From NCBI GenBank assembly GCA_028284495.1, contig JANQRP010000002.1:62001-126000 (forward strand): a stretch of 64,000 bases of DNA, read 5' to 3'. The notes under the pieces are model-generated. The model was not told the DNA's origin, did not search any database, and was given only the letters and a program-made list of their open reading frames with translations. Source of the DNA: Longimicrobiales bacterium. GTDB lineage: Bacteria > Gemmatimonadota > Gemmatimonadetes > Longimicrobiales > Gaopeijiaceae. Both the position numbers and the translations under genes were made by a program. Positions 41,177-51,816 of the stretch are shown here, in pieces. The number at the start of each line of letters is the position of its first letter. The first letter of the stretch is position 1.

Positions 41177-42475
41177 CTACATCCCCGGCTCTCGCACGTC
41201 CAGAAGCAGAGGGCCGACCGAAAGGGCGTACGGGGTGCCCGCCCCCTCGACCGGCTCGCCAGACGGATCGGCGAGGGCGATGGCGTTCGGGCCGGCGCGG
41301 AGATGGAGCACGCGCGCACCACCGTCGAGCGTCACCTCGGTGAAGGACTCGCTCGTCGCCATCTGGTGGAGCAGGTGCAGGAAGGCCCAGCCTTCGAACG
41401 GCGCCGCGGCGATCTCGTCCACCGACGGCTGCACGAGCTGCTCATCCGGATCCCCGCTCGCACTCGCATCGATCCCGGGCTCCGGAGGCGACCGGCCGTC
41501 CCGCATCCGCGTGACCTGGCGGGTGGCGATGTCGACGCGGTCGCCCACGCCGATGAGCTCGAGCCGGATGCCGGTCCCGGTGCGCGCGTCGAGATCGAGC
41601 TCGGCGTCCGACACATCGACCATCAGGACACTCGATGCGCCGACCACGGTGGCGACCGGCCCGGCGGCCGTGTGATCGACCACGAGCGCGGTGTTCTCGT
41701 CGATCCCGAATCCGAGCTCGTCCTGTTCGACCATCGCCGCGACGACGAGGCGGCCCCACCGCCCGCGCGCCAGGTGATGCTGCCCCACGATCGCCCACGG
41801 AACGAAGTCCATGCCGGGAAGCACCCACACACCCTCGCCGTCGGCCTCCCAATCGCCGTCCAGGTCGCGGGCCACCCCGAACTCCAGCGCGGCCTCCGGT
41901 GAGCCGCCGCCGATCGAACGCGAGCTCATCATCGCGGCGCCGGCGCTCGAACCGGACACGACGGCGCCCTCGTTCCATCGCTGCATCAGCGCCTCGTACC
42001 CCGGCGTGTCGCCCGTCGCCGGTCGGAACGTCTGCACGACCCGATCCTGGACGCCACCCACGAACCAGTAGCCTGAGCACGCCGCGATCGAGTCCACGAC
42101 CGCAGGCTGCGACGCCGCCTCCATGTTCTCGGTGGTGATCCAGATACCGGTCACCTCCAGCGAATCCATGCCGTACTGCTCCGCGTAGCCCCGGAACCGC
42201 TCTACCGACGAAGCCATCGACTCGTCGGGCACACCCGACGCCGTCGGCATCACGCAGAATGGACCGTCACCCTGGCGCGCCTCGAGCACGGCGCGATAGA
42301 CCGGCTCGGTGTCGGCGTCGAGTCCCCCGCCCACGATGACGAGGCGTCCGGGGACGTCGGTCGCGGGATCGGCGTCGGTCCCGGTGTCGGGTGACTCGGC
42401 AGCGTCCGGTCCGCAGGCGCCGAGGGAAGCGATCGTGACGAGAAGCGCGAGGGCTTGGCGCGTTGTGCTGGTCAT
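41177..42475 (-). CDS. Secreted cyanophycinase-like S51 peptidase (lipoprotein)
   Basis: The 432-residue protein begins with a lipoprotein signal (ALLVTIASLGAC). The peptidase S51/cyanophycinase fold is indicated by GRLVIVGGGLD near residue 43, GYWFVGGVQDR, the serine-nucleophile elbow VVSGSSAGAAMMS near residue 173 and GFGIDENTALVV. A C-terminal beta-rich region of about 130 residues follows. Substrate unknown; true cyanophycinase activity would need cyanophycin, for which nothing is seen here. Related proteins cleave beta-aspartyl dipeptides or other peptides. Confidence 0.82.
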   Translation of the reverse strand: MTSTTRQALALLVTIASLGACGPDAAESPDTGTDADPATDVPGRLVIVGGGLDADTEPVYRAVLEARQGDGPFCVMPTASGVPDESMASSVERFRGYAEQYGMDSLEVTGIWITTENMEAASQPAVVDSIAACSGYWFVGGVQDRVVQTFRPATGDTPGYEALMQRWNEGAVVSGSSAGAAMMSSRSIGGGSPEAALEFGVARDLDGDWEADGEGVWVLPGMDFVPWAIVGQHHLARGRWGRLVVAAMVEQDELGFGIDENTALVVDHTAAGPVATVVGASSVLMVDVSDAELDLDARTGTGIRLELIGVGDRVDIATRQVTRMRDGRSPPEPGIDASASGDPDEQLVQPSVDEIAAAPFEGWAFLHLLHQMATSESFTEVTLDGGARVLHLRAGPNAIALADPSGEPVEGAGTPYALSVGPLLLDVREPGM

Positions 42476-42530
42476 GACACCGGGGACATCCTGGGCGGAG
42501 GTTCAGGCGGCCGGACGAATCCGTACTGAA

Positions 42531-43544
42531 TCAAGCGTCGTCGACCATACCCGCCTGCCGCGGCGGCCGCCACTGCGGGTTCTTCGTGAGGTACCGCACG
42601 ACGCCCCGGTAGTCGTTCTCCGCCCCGAACACGTCGAAGTAGTGATCGACCTCGTCGCGGTCGCGGTGCTCCGCGATCCGATCCCGCACGTCGGCGTCGT
42701 AGCGCGCGGCGTCCGCGGCGACGTCGTCGATCTCGAGCGCGGCACGCACGCGGAGCGCCAGCCTGAGCAGCTCGTCTCGGATGAGGCCGACCCGTGCCCG
42801 GGCCCGGGCGACACGGCCGGCCGACGTGGCCGTGGCGCCGCCCGCGCTCGCCTCCGCCCGCTCCACCTGCATCGGCGGGTCCATGCCGAAATGGGTCACG
42901 GCGACCCGTTCGGGGCCGATCGCGTCGACGGTGTCGAGTGTCGTGAACCACGCGTCCAGGTCGACCGCCGGCGGCGGTGTGGGTGCGATCGGTGGCGCCG
43001 CGGGTGCGAGCCGGACGCCGAGGGCGTCGCCCCCGTAGAGCGTCCCGTCCCGCTCGTCGAGGAAGGCCAGGTGGTGCCCGATGTGGCCGGGCGTCGGGAT
43101 GGCGCGGAGGGACGTGCCATCACCCCCGACGTTGGCCGTCTCGCCCGGCCGCCACACCCGGATCCGGTCGGCGGGGACCGGCGTCACCTCGCCGTACAGC
43201 TCGTCGTAGGCGTCGCCGAAGGTGCGCCGCGTGGACGCGACGAGACGCGCCGGGTCGAAGAGGTGCGGCGCCCCGTCGACGTGGACGTACACGGTGAGCT
43301 TCGGGCACATGCGCACCAGCTCGCCGGCCGCGCCCGCGTGGTCCAGATGGATGTGCGTGAGGGCGAGATGCCGCAGCTCGCACGGATCGAGTCCCGCCGC
43401 CGCGAGCTTCTCGACCAGTGTGGGCAGAGACGGTGAAGGGCCCGGGTCGATCAGCGTCGACTCGGGCCCCTCGATCCGGTAGGCCGCGATGGCCCCCGGC
43501 AGACCGCCGTGCTCGGTGTCGAGGGTGAGCGCGTGCTCGCTCAG
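42531..43544 (-). CDS. Metallo-beta-lactamase-fold hydrolase, apparent CTG start
   Basis: The metal-binding motif THIHLDHAG is encoded at residues 63-71 if translation begins at CTG 43544. It would be lost if the first in-frame ATG (43310) were used, so the real start must be upstream. In frame, no ATG, GTG or TTG occurs between CTG 43544 and the end of gltA. That CTG has AGGGAG 6 bases upstream. Further MBL motifs are AIPTPGHIGHH, LYGGDALG and VAVTHFG; a helical C-terminal domain follows. The protein would be 337 residues, resembling LACTB2/glyoxalase-II-like hydrolases. Function not determined. Confidence 0.82.
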   Translation of the reverse strand: MSEHALTLDTEHGGLPGAIAAYRIEGPESTLIDPGPSPSLPTLVEKLAAAGLDPCELRHLALTHIHLDHAGAAGELVRMCPKLTVYVHVDGAPHLFDPARLVASTRRTFGDAYDELYGEVTPVPADRIRVWRPGETANVGGDGTSLRAIPTPGHIGHHLAFLDERDGTLYGGDALGVRLAPAAPPIAPTPPPAVDLDAWFTTLDTVDAIGPERVAVTHFGMDPPMQVERAEASAGGATATSAGRVARARARVGLIRDELLRLALRVRAALEIDDVAADAARYDADVRDRIAEHRDRDEVDHYFDVFGAENDYRGVVRYLTKNPQWRPPRQAGMVDDA

Positions 43545-43599
43545 CGTGCGCTCCCTACCGTGCGCCCGCGCGCCCGGCTCCGCCGGCCGCCGGCCGTCC

Positions 43600-44898
<1,299 letters not shown>

Positions 44899-45046
44899 GC
44901 TGCCACTCCCTGGCGTTGATGCCGCCCGGAACGGGGCGGCGCTTCGATCGGAATTTCGAATGGTCCGTGTCGGATGACACGAGTGGAAGTATACCGCACA
45001 CGCAGGCGCGTCCCAAGGTGCCGGCGGACCGGCCGAGCGGCCGGAT

Positions 45047-45063
45047 CCCCCGTCTGACGGGGG
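45047..45063 (-). terminator. Stem-loop downstream of the six-gene secreted family
   Basis: CCCCCGT (45047-45053) and ACGGGGG (45057-45063) form a 7-bp GC stem with a 3-base loop, 52 bases after the last gene of the tandem array. Three Ts follow it on the plus strand; no T run follows on the minus strand, so termination is plausible but not proven. Confidence 0.42.
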
Positions 45064-45114
45064 TTTCCCGGAGTCTCTTCGAGGGCTGGGGTCGGCCACG
45101 ACCGGCCCACGCAG

Positions 45115-45900
45115 TCAGCGCGCGACCGTCCCCAGGAATGGGCTGAGAGTCCGCTCTCCGGTGGCGATCTCCCTGAGGTACCCGCAGGTGTACGCCGCGA
45201 CGACGGAGCGAGTCTGTCCACCCCCCGGAAACACGATGGCCTCAACGCGGCACATGTCCTCGACCGGCCACGACCGGAACTCGTCGTAGCTCACACCGCG
45301 ATCGTCGACGAGGAACCCGGGCTCCGACATGCCCATCATCATCATGCAGCCCTCGCAGCCCACGTCGGTCGCGATCGTCATCCACGGCAGAAACTGCCAG
45401 ATGTCGGCTCGCTGGTCCGGGAAGGCCCGGAGGTCCCCGACGGTGGCGATGCGATCGATCCCCATCATGGACCGGACCCGGAACTTGAGCTGCTCCGCGA
45501 TCGGCTTCGCCGCCCACCCCGACCGCTCCACCTCCACGTCGATCCCCTCGAGCTCGACCGCCTCCTGCCGGAGCCCGATGCGGAGGGGCTCGGAAAGCGG
45601 AAGGATCCAGGTGCGCTCGAAGGGGCGGTAGCCGATCACCTCGATCGAGAGCGCCACGCCCGGACGGTCCTCGGGGAGCTCGAAGCGGAAGTACCCGGTC
45701 GAATCGGTACCCACCACGATCTCCTCGCCGACCGCCGTCACGCTCACGTCCTCGATCGGCATCCCGTCGGCCGATCCGAGCACCCGCCCTTCGACGACGT
45801 GCTGCGCCGTCAACGGGGCCGACAGCAGCGATGTAGCGAACATGAGGGCCGATGCGAGCCACGAGGCCGTGACTCCTCTCCGAGCAGGTCGCCGCCTCAC
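45115..45900 (-). CDS. Secreted carboxypeptidase-regulatory-like protein, tandem copy 1
   Basis: Last gene of a run of six paralogues. The 261-residue protein has a signal peptide ending near LTAQ, then an Ig-like carboxypeptidase-regulatory domain (HVVEGRVLGSADGMPIEDV, GTDSTGYFRFELPEDRPGV, EVIGYRPFERTWILPL). A second domain of about 150 residues contains four conserved cysteines (GCEGCMM, MCRVEA, YTCGYL). That second domain may be a remote TonB-receptor plug relative (LVDDRGVSYDEFRS... resembles a plug end), but no beta-barrel follows. The start is GTG at 45900 overlapping the upstream copy (GTGA). Function unknown. Confidence 0.82.
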   Translation of the reverse strand: MRRRPARRGVTASWLASALMFATSLLSAPLTAQHVVEGRVLGSADGMPIEDVSVTAVGEEIVVGTDSTGYFRFELPEDRPGVALSIEVIGYRPFERTWILPLSEPLRIGLRQEAVELEGIDVEVERSGWAAKPIAEQLKFRVRSMMGIDRIATVGDLRAFPDQRADIWQFLPWMTIATDVGCEGCMMMMGMSEPGFLVDDRGVSYDEFRSWPVEDMCRVEAIVFPGGGQTRSVVAAYTCGYLREIATGERTLSPFLGTVAR

Positions 45901-46670
45901 CGCGCGTCCATTCCCGGAAACGGACTGAGCCTCCGCTTGCCGGTGGCTACTTCGCGGAGAAAGGAGCAGGTGTATCCCAGCACCACTCCCTTCTCGACGG
46001 GTTTGAACGGTATCGGGATGGTCACGACCTCGACCCGGCAGATGTCCTCGACCATGTACGACCGGAATTCGTCGTAGCTCACGCCCCGATCGTCCAGGAT
46101 GAACCCCGGCGCCTCGATCCGCCCGCTGGCCATGAGGCATTCTTCGCACCCCGCGCCGGTGGCGACCGTCATCCACGGCAGGAACTGCCACACGTCGGCG
46201 CGCTGGTCCGGGAAGGCCCGGAGGTCGGCCGCTGTCGCGACCCGATCGATCCCCATCATGGACCGGACCCTGTACTTCAGCTGCTCCTCGAGCGGCCACG
46301 TCGCCCACCCCGACCGTTCCACCTCCACGTCGATCCCCTGGAGCTCGACGGCTTGCTGCTGGAGCCCGATGCGGACGGGCTCGGCGAGCGGGAGGATCCA
46401 AGTGCGCTCGAACGGGCGGTAGCCGATCACCTCGACCGCGAGCGTCACGCCCGGACGGTTCTCGGGGAGCTGGAAGCGGAAGTATCCGGTCGAGTCCGTG
46501 CCCACCACGACGTCCTCGCCGACGGCGGTGACGGTCACGTCCTCGATCGGCATCCCGTCGGCCGATCCGAGCACGCGTCCCTCGACGACGTGCTGGGCCG
46601 AGAGGGGACCGGCCGCGGCCAGCAGCACGACGCCCACGCCGAGCGTGGCGCCGACGGGCGTCCTCCTCAC
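45897..46670 (-). CDS. Secreted carboxypeptidase-regulatory-like protein, tandem copy 2
   Basis: A 257-residue paralogue of copy 1: signal peptide ending LSAQ, then HVVEGRVLGSADGMPIEDV and the RPFERTWILPLAEPVRIGL block. The second domain has the four cysteines (GCEECLM, ICRVEV, YTCSFL). It is closest to copy 1 (shared MMGIDR and FPDQRADVWQFLPWM). GTG start at 46670 overlaps the stop of copy 3 (GTGA). Confidence 0.82.
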   Translation of the reverse strand: MRRTPVGATLGVGVVLLAAAGPLSAQHVVEGRVLGSADGMPIEDVTVTAVGEDVVVGTDSTGYFRFQLPENRPGVTLAVEVIGYRPFERTWILPLAEPVRIGLQQQAVELQGIDVEVERSGWATWPLEEQLKYRVRSMMGIDRVATAADLRAFPDQRADVWQFLPWMTVATGAGCEECLMASGRIEAPGFILDDRGVSYDEFRSYMVEDICRVEVVTIPIPFKPVEKGVVLGYTCSFLREVATGKRRLSPFPGMDAR

Positions 46671-47467
46671 TCGCCGATGCCCCACAGGTTGGTCAGCAGT
46701 ATCGGGAGCGTCTTCTCGCCAGTCGCCACCTTCCGGAGGTAGTCGCATGTGTAGGCGAGTACGCTTCCCTTCTCGATGGGACTCTCCCGCAGCGGGACGA
46801 CGACCACGTCCACGCGGCAGATGTCGCCCACGAGGTACGATCGGAACTCGTCGAACGCCACCTCGCGGTCGTCGAGCACCCAGCGCTCGGGGTCGAAGCG
46901 GCCCGACCACATCAGACAGCTTTCGCACCCCGCCCCGGTCGCGACCGTCATCGCCGGAAAGAAGTCGAGGATCTCGGCCTTCTGGTTGGCGAACGCACGG
47001 AGCTGCCCGGCGCCCGCCGTCCGGGGGATACCGCCGGGGATGGCACGGACGCGGAACTCGAGCATCTCGGCCGGCGTCATGATCGCGCCGTCCACCTCCA
47101 CGTCGATCCCCTCGAGCTCCACGGCCTCGAGCTCGAGGCCGATGCGGACAGGCTCGGCCAGCGGGAGGATCCAGGTGCGCTCGAACGCGCGGTACCCGAT
47201 CACCTCGATCGAGAGCGCGACGCCCGGCCGGTCCTCGGGGAGCTCGAAGCGGAAGTATCCCGTCGAGTCGGTGCCCACCACGATGTCCTCGCCCACGGCG
47301 GTGACGGTCACGTCCTCGATCGGCATCCCGTCCGCCGAGCCGAGCACCCGCCCCTCGACGACGTGCTGCGCCGCCACGGGACCGGCCGCGGCCAGCATCG
47401 CGACGCCCAGGCCACACGTGGCGCCAAGGCCGACCGGGGGCACCGCGGCCCGGAGGCCCCGGCTCAC
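46667..47467 (-). CDS. Secreted carboxypeptidase-regulatory-like protein, tandem copy 3
   Basis: A 266-residue paralogue with a signal peptide ending VAAQ, the same regulatory-like domain, and a second domain with GCESCLM, ICRVDV and YTCDYL. It groups with copy 4 (both have IPGGIPR/LPGGIPR and an ANQK/GNQK-x-EI motif, and both end with TLPIL...NLW). The start is GTG at 47467 overlapping the stop of copy 4 (GTGA); an ATG five codons earlier lies inside copy 4. Confidence 0.8.
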   Translation of the reverse strand: MSRGLRAAVPPVGLGATCGLGVAMLAAAGPVAAQHVVEGRVLGSADGMPIEDVTVTAVGEDIVVGTDSTGYFRFELPEDRPGVALSIEVIGYRAFERTWILPLAEPVRIGLELEAVELEGIDVEVDGAIMTPAEMLEFRVRAIPGGIPRTAGAGQLRAFANQKAEILDFFPAMTVATGAGCESCLMWSGRFDPERWVLDDREVAFDEFRSYLVGDICRVDVVVVPLRESPIEKGSVLAYTCDYLRKVATGEKTLPILLTNLWGIGE

Positions 47468-48276
47468 TGGTTCCAGTCCCATAGATTGGGCGTCAGGATC
47501 GGGAGCGTGCGCCGTCCGAACGCCACCTCCCGCAGGAAGCCGCAGGTATAGCCGATGATCAGCCCTCGCTCGACCGGCTCCCCACCCACCGGGAAGGTCA
47601 GTACGTCGAGCCGGCACAGTTCCCCGACCGTGTGCGACCGGAACTCGTCGAAGGAGACCTCGCGATCGTCCAAGATGAACTGCTCGGGCTCCACCCGGCC
47701 GCTCGCCATGAAACAGGAGTCACACCCGGTGCCGGGGATCACGTTCATGTCCGGGAGGAACTCCCAGATCTCGGACTTCTGATTCCCGAACGCCCGCAGT
47801 TCGGCGGCCCCGGCGGAGCGCGGAATCCCGCCGGGCAGGCTCCTGACGCGGAACTCGAGAATCTCGGGAACCGACATGCGTGGCGCATCGACCGCGACGT
47901 CGATGCCGTCGAGTTCGACCGCTTCCCGCTGAAGCCCGATTCGGATCGGTTCCTCCAGGGGGAGAATCCACGTGCGCTCGAATGCCCGGTAGCCGATGAC
48001 CTCGACGGCGATCGCCACCCCCGGCCGATCCGCGGGTAGCTCGAAGCGGAAGTACCCGGTGGAATCCGTGCCGATGATCACGTCCTCGCCGACCGCGCGA
48101 ACAGTCACGTCTTCGATCGGCATGCCGTCCGCCGTCCCTACGATCCGGCCCTCGACGACGTGCTGGGCGGCCAGCGGAGACGACGCGACGAGCACGCCGG
48201 ATGCGACACACGCGAGTGCGCCGAGCCCGCGCCACCGGGTGCCGGTAGCGCGGCGGTACGGTTCAGGCCGCCTCAT
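47464..48276 (-). CDS. Secreted carboxypeptidase-regulatory-like protein, tandem copy 4
   Basis: A 270-residue paralogue: signal peptide ending LAAQ, HVVEGRIVGTADGMPIEDV, RAFERTWILPLEEPIRIGL, and the cysteine domain (GCDSCFM, LCRLDV, YTCGFL). ATG start at 48276 overlaps the stop of copy 5 (ATGA). Confidence 0.82.
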   Translation of the reverse strand: MRRPEPYRRATGTRWRGLGALACVASGVLVASSPLAAQHVVEGRIVGTADGMPIEDVTVRAVGEDVIIGTDSTGYFRFELPADRPGVAIAVEVIGYRAFERTWILPLEEPIRIGLQREAVELDGIDVAVDAPRMSVPEILEFRVRSLPGGIPRSAGAAELRAFGNQKSEIWEFLPDMNVIPGTGCDSCFMASGRVEPEQFILDDREVSFDEFRSHTVGELCRLDVLTFPVGGEPVERGLIIGYTCGFLREVAFGRRTLPILTPNLWDWNQ

Positions 48277-49109
48277 AGGCCAGGCCCTCCGCCGGGCCCA
48301 CCGCCGCGGCGGTCCAGGAGCTCCCGCGGGTCACCGAGCATCGAATCCCATGGCCAGAGCCAGGGCGACATCGGTCGCTGACCGCGCTCGACCTCGTGCA
48401 TGAAGTCACACGTGTACGCGTGCACCCCGCCCTCGGCCTCGACCATGTCGAAGTTCGGGCCCGGGTTGGGAATTTCTCGGATCACCTCAACGCGGCAGAT
48501 CTCGGCGACCGTGTAGCTGCGGAACTCGTCGTAGTCGACCTCGAGGTCGTCCATGAAGAAGCGCGCACGCATGATGCCGTTCATCATCATGCACTCCTCG
48601 CACGCCATGACGCCCGTGGCGACCGTCATATCCGGGAGGAAGTCGTAGATGTCCGCCTCCTGGTGCGGAAAGCGGCGGAGCTGCCACCGGTCCGCTGTTC
48701 GGAAGCTGCGATCCCCGCCTCCTCGCAGGCGGGCGTGCATCCGCTCGAGGATCGGGAGCCGCGTCTCCACGTCGATCCCGTCGAGCTCGATGACGTCCCG
48801 CTGGAGCCCGATGGTCAGGGGCTCGTCGAGTGGGAGGATCCAGGTGCGCTCGAACGGCTGGTACCCGATCACCTCCAGCCGGAGCGCCACGCCGGGTCGA
48901 GCCTCGGGCAGCTCGAACCGGAACGCACCGAGCGAGTCGGTACCGACCAGCACGTCCTCACCCTGGACGCGCACCGCGACGTCCCGGAGCGGTGCGCCAG
49001 ACGCGGCGGACAGTACCCGACCCTCGACGACGTGCTGCGCTACGGCGTCCGACGGAAGCAGGAGGCCGAAGCAGGCGGTCAGGGCGACGTATTCGCAGCG
49101 GAGGCGCAT
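48273..49109 (-). CDS. Secreted carboxypeptidase-regulatory-like protein, tandem copy 5
   Basis: A 278-residue paralogue: signal peptide ending [42 protein letters not shown], and cysteines in ACEECMM, ICRVEV and YTCDFM. It differs from copies 1-4 by a Gly/Pro-rich C-terminal tail (after SMLGDPRELLDRRG). The ATG start at 49109 lies 9 bases downstream of copy 6. Confidence 0.82.
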   Translation of the reverse strand: MRLRCEYVALTACFGLLLPSDAVAQHVVEGRVLSAASGAPLRDVAVRVQGEDVLVGTDSLGAFRFELPEARPGVALRLEVIGYQPFERTWILPLDEPLTIGLQRDVIELDGIDVETRLPILERMHARLRGGGDRSFRTADRWQLRRFPHQEADIYDFLPDMTVATGVMACEECMMMNGIMRARFFMDDLEVDYDEFRSYTVAEICRVEVIREIPNPGPNFDMVEAEGGVHAYTCDFMHEVERGQRPMSPWLWPWDSMLGDPRELLDRRGGGPGGGPGL

Positions 49110-49118
49110 GCCTGCAAT

Positions 49119-50003
49119 CTAGCGCATCCCCCTACCCCACGACCACCACGGCTCCAACTCCGCGGCCAGCTCACGCTCCCCTGCGGACACGTCCCCGAGA
49201 AACCCGCAGGTGTACGCATGGATCCCGCTGGCGCCACCCACGATACGGATGTTGGGGTGCGCCGGCGTTTCGAGCCGGACGATCTCGACCCTGCAGATCT
49301 CCGCGATCCGGACGTTCCGGAAGGCCTCGATTTCGACCACCCGCTCGTCGACCACGAGCCGCGCCCCCACCCCCCCGTCGAGGACGGCGCAGGCGCCGCA
49401 GGGGATGTCGAAGGCGGCGAGCGGAGACACGAGCACGCGCAGGATCTCCGACTGCTGGCGTACGTACGACCGGAGTTCGCCCTCGTCGGCGACCCACGCT
49501 CGCCCCCCCGCGATGCGCCCCAGCCGCGCATCCAGCCGGTCCACCACACCGCGGTCGATCGGCGGAGTGGGCGTGGCCGCGGGCCTCCCGGCTCGTATCA
49601 TGCCGATCGTGAGGGGCCGGTCAAGCGGCAGGATCCACGTGCGGGTCAGCGAGGCGTACCCGGACACCTGGATGCTCAGCGTGACGCCGGGTCGGCCATC
49701 GGGCACCTCGAGACGGAACGCGCCATTCGAGTCGGTGATGGCCGACGTGCCCTCGTTCGTCGCCCGCACGGGCACGTCCACCAGCGGCCGCCCCGTCTCC
49801 TGGTCGACGAGCTGTCCCGCGACGACGAGCTGCGCGCCGGCGGCTCCGGCCGTGCCGAGGCCCGCCGAAAGCGCGAGCAGCACGGGTCCGGCCGTCGCCC
49901 ACGCCCTGGCACGCCGGGTCCCTGCAGCCCGGCCTGGCGGCCCCTCGGCGGTCCCGGTATGGTGGCCGGCACGCGCTGGCGGAGGGGATCCCGCGCACGA
50001 CAC
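49119..50003 (-). CDS. Secreted carboxypeptidase-regulatory-like protein, tandem copy 6 (most divergent)
   Basis: The first and most divergent member of the run. It keeps the layout: signal helix ([20 protein letters not shown]), [37 protein letters not shown], and cysteines in PCGACAV, ICRVEI and YTCGFL. The start is uncertain: GTG at 50003 gives 294 residues with about 35 residues before the signal helix, and no better start is visible. Its promoter must lie next to or inside the divergent mscL start region (50004-50022). Confidence 0.72.
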   Translation of the reverse strand: MSCAGSPPPARAGHHTGTAEGPPGRAAGTRRARAWATAGPVLLALSAGLGTAGAAGAQLVVAGQLVDQETGRPLVDVPVRATNEGTSAITDSNGAFRLEVPDGRPGVTLSIQVSGYASLTRTWILPLDRPLTIGMIRAGRPAATPTPPIDRGVVDRLDARLGRIAGGRAWVADEGELRSYVRQQSEILRVLVSPLAAFDIPCGACAVLDGGVGARLVVDERVVEIEAFRNVRIAEICRVEIVRLETPAHPNIRIVGGASGIHAYTCGFLGDVSAGERELAAELEPWWSWGRGMR

Positions 50004-50022
50004 TCGCTCGGAGGGGGCAGTC

Positions 50023-50454
50023 ATGCTCAAAGAATTCAAGGAGTTCGCCGTAAAGGGCAATGTCCTCGACATGGCGGTCGGGATCATCATCGGCGCCGCG
50101 TTCGGCACCGTGGTGAAGTCGCTGGTCGCCGACGTGATCATGCCGCCCATCGGAATGCTGCTCGGCGGGGTCGACTTCACCAACCTCTTCGCCACGATCG
50201 AGGCCGGCACGATGCCGGGGCCGTACGAGACGCTGGCGGCGGCGCAGGAGGCCGGCGCGGTCACCGTGAACTACGGCGTGTTCATCAACGAGATCGTCGC
50301 GTTCACGATCGTCGCCTTCGCCGTGTTCATGATCGTCCGCAGCTTCAACAAGCTGAAGCGTGCGGAGGAGGAGGCACCTGCGGCGCCGCCGGAGCCCACG
50401 AAGGAGGAAGTCCTCCTCGGCGAGATCCGCGACATCCTCAGGGCGCAGGGGTGA
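50023..50454 (+). CDS. mscL: Large-conductance mechanosensitive channel
   Basis: MscL is the pentameric emergency valve that opens on hypo-osmotic shock. The 143-residue protein begins [20 protein letters not shown], with membrane helix 1 ([22 protein letters not shown] region), a periplasmic loop, helix 2 ([16 protein letters not shown]) and the C-terminal helix [12 protein letters not shown]. The ATG at 50023 has GGAGG about 8 bases upstream. Its last 17 bases overlap a convergent hydrolase gene. Confidence 0.96.
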   Translation: MLKEFKEFAVKGNVLDMAVGIIIGAAFGTVVKSLVADVIMPPIGMLLGGVDFTNLFATIEAGTMPGPYETLAAAQEAGAVTVNYGVFINEIVAFTIVAFAVFMIVRSFNKLKRAEEEAPAAPPEPTKEEVLLGEIRDILRAQG

Positions 50455-51418
50455 GTCGAACGAACTCCCCGACGATCCGCTGAAACTCCTCGGGCCGCTC
50501 CATGAACGAGAAGTGCTTCGCGCCGTCGATGGCGGTGACGGTGACGTCGGGGAGAAGCGCCTCCCACGCCGGTCCGCCGACCGTGACGCCCGCCTCGGCC
50601 GCCCCGTAGAGCACCAGCGTGGGTACGGACAGGCCTCGGAGCTCCGAGGTCAGGTCGTAGCCGGCCAGTTCCGGCCCCATCGCCCGCAGTGCGGCGCTCC
50701 GTGCGATGTAGTCGTCCGGGATCTCGAACTCGAGCCGATCCGCCAGGGCTCGGTCGACCAGCTGCCCTCGGAACGACATGCGAAGCACCGCCTCCACCGT
50801 GCTCGGGTCGCCCCTCGCCATGCCCGGCGACGAGCGCGCGTCACCGAGCCCCGCCGTATCCGCCGGCTCGAGCGACGCGATCTGCGCGAGCCCCTCCCGC
50901 TCCGCCAGGTCGAACGACGGCGGGGGCGGACTCACCAGCACGAGCGAGCGCACGCGGTCGGGGTGCGCGATCGCGTACCGGACCGCGAGCCCCGCGCCCC
51001 AGGAGTGCCCGAGAAGGTGGATCCGTCCGAGGCCCAGCTCGCTGCGGAGCGCCTCGATGTCCTCGACCAGAAGCCCGAGCGACACCTCCGGCAGCCCCTC
51101 CCCGGGTGCACCGACGCCGTCGGAGCGGCCACTCAGACGCTGGTCGAAGAAGACGACCGGCGCCGCCTCCGCGAAGGGCCGCAGCGGCTCGACCAGATAG
51201 CCGTGGTCGAGGAGTGGTCCGCCGTGCACCACCAGGATCGGCGAGGCCCCTTCGACGGGCCCGGTCGCGTCACCTCGCTCGACGTGCACCCAGAGGCGCG
51301 TGCCGTTGACGGGCAGGAGGGTGTCGCCGGCGGCGACGGGTATCGCAGGCGGTCGAGCGTCGCACGCGGCAAGCAGCAGGACCGCGGGAAGGACCGCATG
51401 GAGCCGTTTTCTGGTCAT
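50438..51418 (-). CDS. Alpha/beta hydrolase, proline iminopeptidase-like lipoprotein
   Basis: The 326-residue protein has a lipoprotein signal ([11 protein letters not shown]). S33-type hydrolase motifs follow: [14 protein letters not shown] (oxyanion HGGP, typical of proline iminopeptidases), [12 protein letters not shown], nucleophile elbow [12 protein letters not shown] near residue 140, and a C-terminal His in [13 protein letters not shown]. Substrate not known. The ATG at 51418 was chosen because it starts the signal; the frame upstream is open but unlike the family. Confidence 0.85.
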   Translation of the reverse strand: MTRKRLHAVLPAVLLLAACDARPPAIPVAAGDTLLPVNGTRLWVHVERGDATGPVEGASPILVVHGGPLLDHGYLVEPLRPFAEAAPVVFFDQRLSGRSDGVGAPGEGLPEVSLGLLVEDIEALRSELGLGRIHLLGHSWGAGLAVRYAIAHPDRVRSLVLVSPPPPSFDLAEREGLAQIASLEPADTAGLGDARSSPGMARGDPSTVEAVLRMSFRGQLVDRALADRLEFEIPDDYIARSAALRAMGPELAGYDLTSELRGLSVPTLVLYGAAEAGVTVGGPAWEALLPDVTVTAIDGAKHFSFMERPEEFQRIVGEFVRLTPAP

Positions 51419-51547
51419 CGCGACGTCACGGGGGACGCGCCAAACGGCCGAACCTCGCACCGTCGGCGAAGGGGGGATGTAAACCGATTCGGAAGTGGTG
51501 GCACCTACGCTGCGAACAGAAGCCCCATTCCCGCCACCCCCTTCACA

Positions 51548-51757
51548 ATGAGCAAGTACTACGTCGACTGGAACACCGGCGAGGCCGGGAAGCACAGCGT
51601 CCACCGCCGGGACTACTGCCCCACGGCGCCCAGCCAGGCGCACCGGGTGGACCTCGGCGAGCACGAATCGGTGGAAGCCGCCGTCCGCGCCGCCGAGGAG
51701 ATGTTCCCGAACTCACGCCCCTGCGGGCTGTGCTGTGCGGAGCAGTTGCAGTCGTGA
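51548..51757 (+). CDS. Small cysteine-containing protein of unknown function
   Basis: A 69-residue soluble protein starting MSKYYVDWNTGEAGKHSVHRRDYC and ending with CGLCC near the C-terminus. Four cysteines (one near residue 24 and three in CGLCC) could bind a metal, but this is only suggested by spacing. No family is recognised. It is divergent from the hydrolase gene, with a 129-bp gap that presumably carries both promoters. Confidence 0.65.
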   Translation: MSKYYVDWNTGEAGKHSVHRRDYCPTAPSQAHRVDLGEHESVEAAVRAAEEMFPNSRPCGLCCAEQLQS

Positions 51758-51816
51758 ACCGGTCCGGCGGCCGGCCGGGAGGATCCCGGCCGACCGACCG
51801 ATGTCCGTACCCGGTC

